Below are positions 58,750-64,000 of a DNA stretch of 64,000 nucleotides, in pieces. The position numbers and the translations under genes were made by a program. The notes under the pieces were generated by a model, which was given only the letters and a program-made list of their open reading frames with translations, was not told the DNA's origin and searched no databases. The stretch is from positions 496,001-560,000 of the forward strand of contig NZ_VSKS01000002.1 of assembly GCF_008312835.1 (NCBI RefSeq). The letters run 5' to 3'. This DNA is from Streptomyces marokkonensis. Its GTDB lineage: Bacteria; Actinomycetota; Actinomycetes; Streptomycetales; Streptomycetaceae. The stretch's first letter is position 1, and every line of letters starts with the position of its first letter.

Positions 58750-59397
58750 TCAGTCGTCGTCGGCGTCGCCCCCGTCGTCGTCCCGGTCGGCGGTGACCTT
58801 GCCGCTGCCCAGGTCGACCCGCCAGTCCCGCTCGCCCCCGCCGGAGGCACGCGTCTCGGCCTCCCACCCCTGGTCATCGTCGTCCTCGAGGTCCACCGAG
58901 ACCACCGTTCCCTCGGCGGCCGCCGCCTTCGCGGCCTCCTGGGCCGTCACCGACGTCCCCTTCAGCGCGGCCCGCACCTCACCGGCGTCGTCCTCGTCGT
59001 CCTCCGAGGCGCCCAGCACCCTGCCGCTGCCCGGGTCGACCCGCACGCTGTGCCGGCCGTCCCCGCGCCCGAGGACCTCGACCTCCCAGTCCCCGTCATC
59101 GTCCAGTTCGGCGGACACCGCCGTGCCCGGCGTGTGCTTCAGCGCGGCGGCGATGGCGTCGGCGGCGGTCACCTCACCCGACGGACGACGGTCGTCACGA
59201 TCGTCCCGGTCATCGCCACGGCCGTCGTCGTCCCGCCCGCGGTCGTCCCGCCCGTCGTCGTCCCCCGCCCGCTTCTCCGTCCGCTCCACCGGCGCCGGCC
59301 CGCCGTCGTCGTCCCCCGAGACCGCGATGGCCGTCGCCGTACCCCCACCGACCAGAGCCGCGGCCGTGACGACGGCGATCACGATGTTGCGCTTCAT
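58750..59397 (-). CDS. acidic secreted/anchored PepSY-domain protein
   Basis: 215 residues. A signal peptide or anchor (about 3-23), a very Asp/Arg-rich stretch (about 42-72), and two PepSY repeats: TAADAIAAALKHTPGTAVSAEL...VDPGSGRVLG (about 78-130) and TAQEAAKAAAAEGTVVSVDL...VDLGSGKVTA (about 150-203), ending in an Asp-rich tail. PepSY domains often inhibit proteases or sense the envelope; here no protease is attached. ATG 59397. Divergent from the two-component system whose sensor has a similar acidic outer loop, so this is probably its target or ligand. Confidence 0.82.
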   Translation of the reverse strand: MKRNIVIAVVTAAALVGGGTATAIAVSGDDDGGPAPVERTEKRAGDDDGRDDRGRDDDGRGDDRDDRDDRRPSGEVTAADAIAAALKHTPGTAVSAELDDDGDWEVEVLGRGDGRHSVRVDPGSGRVLGASEDDEDDAGEVRAALKGTSVTAQEAAKAAAAEGTVVSVDLEDDDDQGWEAETRASGGGERDWRVDLGSGKVTADRDDDGGDADDD

Positions 59398-59518
59398 GTG
59401 ATTCCTCCCGAGTCGCTGCGTTTTCGCGCTGTACGGCCCCAATCTCGCCGACCGACGCTGAGAGGAACCTGAAACCGCCTGAAGTGATCTTCAGCTTCCC
59501 CCTGCGACCCTGGAGGAC

Positions 59519-60346
59519 ATGCGCCCGCCCGTCGCCCACCACCACCCTGCCGGAGGCGCTCCGCGCCGCCCCTTTCGCCCGCCCGTCGCCCACCACCACC
59601 CTGCCGGAGGCGCTCCGCGCCGCCCCTTTCGCCCGCCCGTCGCCCACCACCACCCTGCCGGAGGCGCTCCGCGCCGCCCCTTTCGACTCCTGCTCGTCGA
59701 GGACGAAAAACGCCTCGCCCTCTCCCTCGCCAAGGGCCTCGCCGCCGAGGGCTACGCCGTGGACGTCGTCCACGACGGCCGGGAGGGACTGCACCGGGCC
59801 ACGGAGGGGACGTACGACCTGCTGATCCTCGACATCATGCTGCCCGGCCTCAACGGTTACCGCGTCTGCGCCGCCCTGCGCGCCGCCGGACACGACGTGC
59901 CGATCCTGATGCTCACCGCCAAGGACGGCGAGTACGACGAGGCCGAGGGCCTGGACACCGGCGCCGACGACTACCTCACCAAGCCGTTCTCGTACGTCGT
60001 CCTCGTCGCCAGGATCAAGGCGCTGCTGCGCCGCCGGCCGGCCACCGGGGCCTCCCCGGTCCATGTGCACGGCGACCTCAAGGTGGACACCGCCGCCCGC
60101 CGGGTCTTCCTGGGCGAGGACGAAGTGGCCCTGACCACCAAGGAGTTCTCGGTGCTCGAGCATCTGGTGCTGAGGGCCGGCGAGGTGGTCTCCAAGGCGG
60201 ACATCCTCGAACACGTCTGGGACTTCGCCTACGAGGGCGACCCCAACATCGTCGAGGTCTACATCAGCGCCCTGCGCCGCAAACTGCGCGCCGGACTGAT
60301 CCGCACCGTGCGGGGCGCCGGCTACCGCCTGGAGACGGCGCCGTGA
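59519..60346 (+). CDS. OmpR-type response regulator with 3 x 18-residue N-terminal repeat
   Basis: 275 residues as read. The first 55 residues are Met plus three exact copies of RPPVAHHHPAGGAPRRPF; then a normal OmpR-class regulator begins (RLLLVEDEKRLALSLAKGL), with phospho-acceptor Asp105, Lys155 (YLTKPF) and a winged-helix output domain (about 180-272). ATG 59519 with GGAGG at 59512-59516 sits before the repeats. No ATG, GTG or TTG in this frame exists between it and the receiver, so the repeats must be translated if the regulator is made from a standard start. Overlaps the kinase gene by 4 bases. Relatives start directly at the receiver. Confidence 0.85.
   Translation: MRPPVAHHHPAGGAPRRPFRPPVAHHHPAGGAPRRPFRPPVAHHHPAGGAPRRPFRLLLVEDEKRLALSLAKGLAAEGYAVDVVHDGREGLHRATEGTYDLLILDIMLPGLNGYRVCAALRAAGHDVPILMLTAKDGEYDEAEGLDTGADDYLTKPFSYVVLVARIKALLRRRPATGASPVHVHGDLKVDTAARRVFLGEDEVALTTKEFSVLEHLVLRAGEVVSKADILEHVWDFAYEGDPNIVEVYISALRRKLRAGLIRTVRGAGYRLETAP
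59522..59683. repeat. 3 x 54-bp perfect tandem repeat
   Basis: Three contiguous identical 54-base units (59522-59575, 59576-59629 and 59630-59683). Each has a GGCGC/GCGCC hairpin (for example 59555-59559/59563-59567) and a CACCACCACC run. The reverse strand resembles a GC-rich motif seen between Streptomyces genes. Identity is complete, including all third codon positions, so the array is recent or kept equal by recombination. The unit length keeps the reading frame whatever the copy number. Confidence 0.95.
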
Positions 60347-61794
60347 GCCGGCTGTTCGGGTCGGTCCGGGCGCGGGCGACGCTCGGCGCCACCCTCGTCG
60401 TCGCGGTGGCCCTGGTCGCGGCCGGCACCGCGGTCCTGCTGTCGCTGCGCTCCAACCTGATCGGGGAGGCCGGCACCCAGGCGGAGCGCTCCGCACGGGC
60501 GGTCGCCTCCGAACTCGCCGCCCGGACGCCGTACGACGGGCTCTCCGGGCTGGACGGTGACGACCGGCCGGTGCAGATCGTGGACGAGGCCGGCACGCTC
60601 GTCGCGGCCTCCGAGGACCTGGAGCGGATCACCGGCACGGCGACCACCGAGGTGGAGCCACGGCCGTCGGCACCCGGCGGCGACGACGATGACGACGCGG
60701 ACGACTCCCGCGGTGACGACTCCGACGACTCCGGCGACTCCGGCGGCGAATCCCTGTCGCCCGGCGAGATCGCCCGCGAGACCACCTTCAGCAACGGCTC
60801 CGCGACGATCGACGGCGACACCGAGGACTACCGCTTCGCCGCCGTGGACGTGGAGACCGCGGACCGGGGCCGCCTCACCGTCCACGCGGGTGCCCCGCTC
60901 GCCGCCGAGCACAGCGCGGTGAGCACCGCCCTGACCGGGATGCTCATCGGCCTGCCCCTGCTGCTCGGCGTCGTCGCCGGCGTGACCTGGCTGGTCACCG
61001 GGCGTGCCCTGCGTCCGGTGGAGGGCATCCGGCGGGAGATGGCCGCGATCACCGCCTCCGAGGACCTGGCCCGCCGCGTTCCCGAACCGGCGACGCACGA
61101 CGAGATCGCCCGCCTCGCCCGCACCACCAACGCCACCCTCGCCGCGCTGGAGGCGTCCGTGGAGCGGCAGCGGCGGTTCGTGGCGGACGCCTCCCACGAG
61201 CTGCGCAGCCCCATCGCCTCCCTGCGCACCCAGCTGGAGGTGGCCGCCGCCCATCCCGGGCTGCTCGACCTGGACGGCGCCGTCGAGGACACCGTGCGGC
61301 TCCAGCACCTCGCCGCCGATCTGCTGCTGCTCGCCCGGCTGGACGCGGGGGAGCGGCCCGCCGGCGCCCGGGTCGACCTGGCCGCGCTGGCCCGCGATGA
61401 GGCCGCGGGGCGTTCGGGGGTGACGGTGGAAGCGGAGTCGGCCGAGGTGACCGGATCGCGGGGGCAGCTCGGGCGCCTGCTCGCCAACCTGCTGGACAAC
61501 GCGGGCCGGCACGCCCGCGAGCGGGTCACCGTGACCGTGCGGCGGGAGGGTGCCTGGGCGGTGCTCGGGGTGGCCGACGACGGCGAGGGGGTGGCCGAGG
61601 CCGACCGGGAGCGGATCTTCGAGCGGTTCGTACGGCTGGACGCCGCCCGCAGCCGCGACGACGGCGGTGCCGGGCTGGGACTCGCGATCGCCAGGGACGT
61701 CGCCGTACGGCACGGCGGGACGCTCACGGTGGGTGCGGCTCCGGCCGGCGGAGCCCTGTTCGAACTCCGCCTGCCGCTCGCCCGCTCGGGTTGA
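60343..61794 (+). CDS. sensor histidine kinase with acidic outer loop
   Basis: 483 residues. Membrane segments at about 12-34 and 195-219 enclose an outer domain holding a strongly acidic run (about 112-137, GGDDDDDADDSRGDDSDD). Then HAMP (about 220-272), HisKA with His285 (ADASHELRSP) and HATPase (NLLDNAGRHARE about 381-392; GAGLGLAIARDVAVRHGG about 446-463). The acidic loop suggests sensing of cations or basic peptides. GTG 60343 overlaps the regulator's stop (GTGA). Confidence 0.9.
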   Translation: MSRLFGSVRARATLGATLVVAVALVAAGTAVLLSLRSNLIGEAGTQAERSARAVASELAARTPYDGLSGLDGDDRPVQIVDEAGTLVAASEDLERITGTATTEVEPRPSAPGGDDDDDADDSRGDDSDDSGDSGGESLSPGEIARETTFSNGSATIDGDTEDYRFAAVDVETADRGRLTVHAGAPLAAEHSAVSTALTGMLIGLPLLLGVVAGVTWLVTGRALRPVEGIRREMAAITASEDLARRVPEPATHDEIARLARTTNATLAALEASVERQRRFVADASHELRSPIASLRTQLEVAAAHPGLLDLDGAVEDTVRLQHLAADLLLLARLDAGERPAGARVDLAALARDEAAGRSGVTVEAESAEVTGSRGQLGRLLANLLDNAGRHARERVTVTVRREGAWAVLGVADDGEGVAEADRERIFERFVRLDAARSRDDGGAGLGLAIARDVAVRHGGTLTVGAAPAGGALFELRLPLARSG

Positions 61795-61800
61795 GAGCCG

Positions 61801-62277
61801 TCAGGGACGTCCCCGTTGCGCCCGCAGGTGCTCGGCGATGGGTTTGAGGGCCTTGTCGAGCTCGGTGAGCGCCTCTGGGGAGAGCAGGTCGATGAAGTGC
61901 CGGCGCACGGATGCCACGTGATGCGGCGCGACCTTCTGCATGGTCTCCATGCCGTGCTCGGTGAGTACCGCGTACAGCCCGCGGCGGTCGGACTCGCAGT
62001 TCTCCCGCCGGACCAGGTCCGCGTTCTCCATCCGGGTGATCTGGTGCGAGAGGCGGCTCTTGGACTGCATGGTGGCGGAGGCGAGGTCGCTCATCCGCAT
62101 CCGCCGGTCGTCCGACTCGGACAGGTTCACCAGGATCTCGTAGTCGTTCATTGTCAGGCCGAACGGCTGCAGATCCTTCTCGAGCTGGTATGTCAACAGT
62201 TTGTTGACCTCCAGGTGGGTGCGCCAGGCGCACTGCTCCGCGTTGGTCAGCCAGCGGGTGGCCGTCTCGGTCTCCAT
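61801..62277 (-). CDS. MarR-family regulator
   Basis: 158 residues: winged helix (about 45-115; MRMSDLASATMQSKSRLSHQITRMENADLVRR) flanked by dimerisation helices. No Cys near the DNA-binding part, apart from CESDRRG, so redox sensing is not obvious. ATG 62277. Transcribed in the same direction as the AIM24 genes upstream, with about 100 bases between that contain an inverted repeat. Confidence 0.87.
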   Translation of the reverse strand: METETATRWLTNAEQCAWRTHLEVNKLLTYQLEKDLQPFGLTMNDYEILVNLSESDDRRMRMSDLASATMQSKSRLSHQITRMENADLVRRENCESDRRGLYAVLTEHGMETMQKVAPHHVASVRRHFIDLLSPEALTELDKALKPIAEHLRAQRGRP

Positions 62278-62325
62278 GAATGAAGTCTACCTAAGGAAGT
62301 TGAAAGGCGAACTAATGAGGCTTCC

Positions 62326-62359
62326 GTGTGACATCACGTGCAGGCGTTCGATGTCACAC
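62326..62359. promoter_or_regulatory. inverted repeat upstream of the MarR gene
   Basis: GTGTGACAT (62326-62334) and ATGTCACAC (62351-62359) are perfect inverted arms around 16 bases, between the third AIM24 stop (62375) and the MarR start (62277). It could be the MarR operator (dimer half-sites two turns apart) or a terminator of the AIM24 genes; the long loop favours an operator. Confidence 0.5.
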
Positions 62360-62374
62360 CCCGCACACTACCGC

Positions 62375-63175
62375 TCACAGACCGAAGCGACGCTGGAGGT
62401 CTCCCAGCTGTCCGGGAAGGCGCGGTGCCCCACCCGCCTGCCCCTGCCCGCCGGGGACACCGCCCCCGGGTACCCCCGGCTCGTGCGGAGCAACCCCCGT
62501 CGCCTGCTCCGCCATCAGCGTCTCGGAGGACTGGAGCAGCACCGTGCCCGCCCCCACGAACTCGAACTGGTGCTCCTCGCCGGACGCCCCGCCCAGGCCC
62601 GTCATCGCACGTAGACCGCCCATCAGGCCGGTCATGTACCCGTGGTCGTAGTGGTGGCACGGAGAGGGGCAGTCCGCCCAGCCGACCAGCGCCTGGGGGT
62701 CCACCCGGATCGGCGGCTCCATGAACACCACCGGACCGTTTGATGCGGCGACGAACTTCCCGGTTCCGATCAGGGTCAGAAAACCCGGCACGATCGACTG
62801 CTTCAGTGACAGACTTGGCTGAAAAGCTAGCAAGTTGCCCGAGCGAATGGTCAGGTTGCCGTCCTCGAGGTCGTACGAATTCACATCGAAGGCCCGGTCG
62901 GCGAGGAGCATCTTGCCCGAGCCCTCCGCCACGACCCAGTCGCTCGCGTGCAGAGGCGAATGGAACGACGTACGGACAAGTCGGTCGAGTTGCCCGTGCC
63001 CGATGCCGTTGAACTCGATCGAGCCGTAGTAGGCGATCATCTTCCCCTTCTGCATGAACCACTGGGTGCCCTTGAGCTCCACGCAGAAGGTGTAGTGATC
63101 GACGTTGTCGTCCGACGGCAGCGTCATAGGGTCGTGGGCCACGGGTCCGGCGCCCGGCGTTCCGTACGTGCTCAA
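62375..63175 (-). CDS. AIM24-family protein (third in the run)
   Basis: 266 residues. Beta-rich AIM24 fold (about 35-215), seen from MIAYYGSIEFNGIG and VVAEGSGKMLLADRAFDVNSYDL, plus a Gly/Pro/Gln-rich tail (about 230-266). It overlaps the previous AIM24 gene by 4 bases. The family is named after a yeast mitochondrial protein; in bacteria the role is unknown. ATG 63175. Confidence 0.85.
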   Translation of the reverse strand: MSTYGTPGAGPVAHDPMTLPSDDNVDHYTFCVELKGTQWFMQKGKMIAYYGSIEFNGIGHGQLDRLVRTSFHSPLHASDWVVAEGSGKMLLADRAFDVNSYDLEDGNLTIRSGNLLAFQPSLSLKQSIVPGFLTLIGTGKFVAASNGPVVFMEPPIRVDPQALVGWADCPSPCHHYDHGYMTGLMGGLRAMTGLGGASGEEHQFEFVGAGTVLLQSSETLMAEQATGVAPHEPGVPGGGVPGGQGQAGGAPRLPGQLGDLQRRFGL

Positions 63176-63822
63176 AGCTTCTCCTCCGACGCCTGGACGT
63201 ACACGGCACCGCTGCCGCTCAGCTCCAACTGGAAGGCCTCGCCGGAGCCCCGGCCCACCATGTCCCGCCAGCCGAGGGCGGTCGACAGCTTGTTGCGGAC
63301 GTCACCGTGGTGGGCGACGTAGGCCTGCGGGTCGACGTGCACCGGCCGCTGCGGGGTGATCGGGACCTCGATCACCCCTCCGTGCGCCATCACGGCGACG
63401 GAGCCGTGCCCCTTCAGTGAGGTGGTGAACAGCCCCTGCCCCGAGACCTGTCCCCGGACCATGCCCATCACCCCGCCCTGGGAGCCGAGGAACACCGTGC
63501 CCTGCTCCAGCGTGCCCTCGAAGGCGAGCAGCCGGTCGGCCTCGACGTACAGCGTGTCCCCGGCGAGGTTGATCACCTGGATGTGGTGGCCGCCGTGCCC
63601 GAACAGGACGGTGCCGCTGCCCTCGACGGTCATCAGGGGCGTGTCCTCGTTGGCCACGCGCCGGCCGATCATCGAGACCAGCCCGCCCTGGCCGCCGCGC
63701 AGATTGGGTGTGAAGGCGACCTCCCCCTTGTACGCGAGCATCGCGCCGCGCTGGCTGAACAGCCGCTGACCGGGCGCCAGGGTCGCCTCGACCATCTTCG
63801 CGTTGATCTCCCGGAAGGCCAT
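63172..63822 (-). CDS. AIM24-family protein (second in the run)
   Basis: 216 residues, single AIM24 domain: RGAMLAYKGEVAFTPN, VEGSGTVLFGHGGHHIQVINLAGDTLYVEADRLLAFEGTLEQG, and GSGAVYVQASEE at the end. ATG 63822 (MAFREINAKMVEA) chosen; the longer in-frame GTG/ATG at 63855 lies inside the previous gene. The stop of the previous gene is one base away, so the three genes are one transcript. Confidence 0.86.
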   Translation of the reverse strand: MAFREINAKMVEATLAPGQRLFSQRGAMLAYKGEVAFTPNLRGGQGGLVSMIGRRVANEDTPLMTVEGSGTVLFGHGGHHIQVINLAGDTLYVEADRLLAFEGTLEQGTVFLGSQGGVMGMVRGQVSGQGLFTTSLKGHGSVAVMAHGGVIEVPITPQRPVHVDPQAYVAHHGDVRNKLSTALGWRDMVGRGSGEAFQLELSGSGAVYVQASEEKL

Positions 63823-63823
63823 G

Positions 63824-64000
63824 TCAGACGTCCCCCGCGATCGTGTTGCGCTCACTGGGCTGGACGTAGACCACCCCGTCGCCCTCGAACCGGATCTGGA
63901 AGGCCTCGCCGCCGCCCTCTCCCATCAGCGTGCGGAAGGTCACACCCGACTGGAAGGACTGCCGCAGATCGCCCTGGTGGGCCACATACGCGCCCGGGTC
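63824..64000 (-). CDS. AIM24-family protein (first in the run), partial
   Basis: Only the last 58 residues are in the window; they end in VYVQPSERNTIAGDV and closely resemble the end of the second copy (GEAFQIRFEGDGVVYVQPS against GEAFQLELSGSGAVYVQAS). The gene continues past position 64000. Confidence 0.8.
   Translation of the reverse strand, partial: DPGAYVAHQGDLRQSFQSGVTFRTLMGEGGGEAFQIRFEGDGVVYVQPSERNTIAGDV

Overview
The window is high-GC actinobacterial DNA with the codon use, gene content and gene order of a Streptomyces core chromosome. Diagnostic content includes scy next to filP, a zinc-type rpmE beside prfA, the hom-thrC-thrB set followed by rho, a complete ATP synthase operon, a DasR-box chitinase, NucS, and families described mainly from Streptomyces. 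The order closely resembles the S. coelicolor SCO535x-SCO541x region as I recall it; I could not run a comparison.

Layout. (1) Positions 1-5251 are the right-hand end of an integrated actinomycete integrative and conjugative element (AICE): small spread/transfer membrane proteins, a RepSA-like HUH replication initiator, an excisionase, a tyrosine integrase and a DUF6083 gene, abutting the 3' end of a tRNA-Arg(CCG) gene on the minus strand. (2) 5497-12363: a stand-alone receiver protein, an ArgS-like non-catalytic protein (nrtL), lysA, hom, thrC and thrB, that is, aspartate-family amino acid synthesis. (3) 12784-23654: rho with a long disordered insertion, an LCP cell-wall ligase, rpmE, prfA, prmC, a Sua5/YwlC-type protein, a phosphatase-like protein without the usual nucleophile, a divergent GlyA paralogue, a WecA-like transferase and atpI. 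(4) 23880-30981: atpB-E-F-H-A-G-D-C, with hairpins between atpH/atpA and atpD/atpC and a terminator after atpC. (5) 31110-36281: a DUF2550 protein, chitinase chiC with its chiR/chiS two-component system, and two small membrane proteins. (6) 36285-40603: PduO-type adenosyltransferase, an ABC-2 exporter divergent from its probable TetR repressor across a clear operator, 3-hydroxybutyryl-CoA dehydrogenase and a STAS protein. (7) 40865-46495: a membrane-anchored NTPase-like protein with a Pro/Ser-rich outer tail, nucS, and small genes of unknown role. (8) 46503-50488: two tandemly duplicated ABC-2 systems. (9) 50570-55573: filP and scy, the coiled-coil proteins of the polar growth machinery. (10) 55803-58623: methylmalonyl-CoA epimerase, thiolase and meaB. 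(11) 58750-61794: an acidic PepSY protein divergent from an OmpR-type two-component system whose response regulator has a perfect 3 x 54-bp in-frame repeat directly after its start codon. (12) 61801-64000: a MarR regulator and three consecutive AIM24-family genes, the last cut by the window end.

How the genes fit together: most of the window is housekeeping (amino acids, translation, energy, polar growth, propionyl-CoA metabolism). It is punctuated by local regulator-target pairs whose cis sites are visible (chiC with two DasR-like boxes and a near-consensus promoter; TetR with a 22-bp palindrome). The strongest unexplained signals are the triplicated repeat in the response regulator, the altered catalytic residues in the phosphatase-like and GlyA-like proteins, and the envelope-spanning NTPase-like protein.
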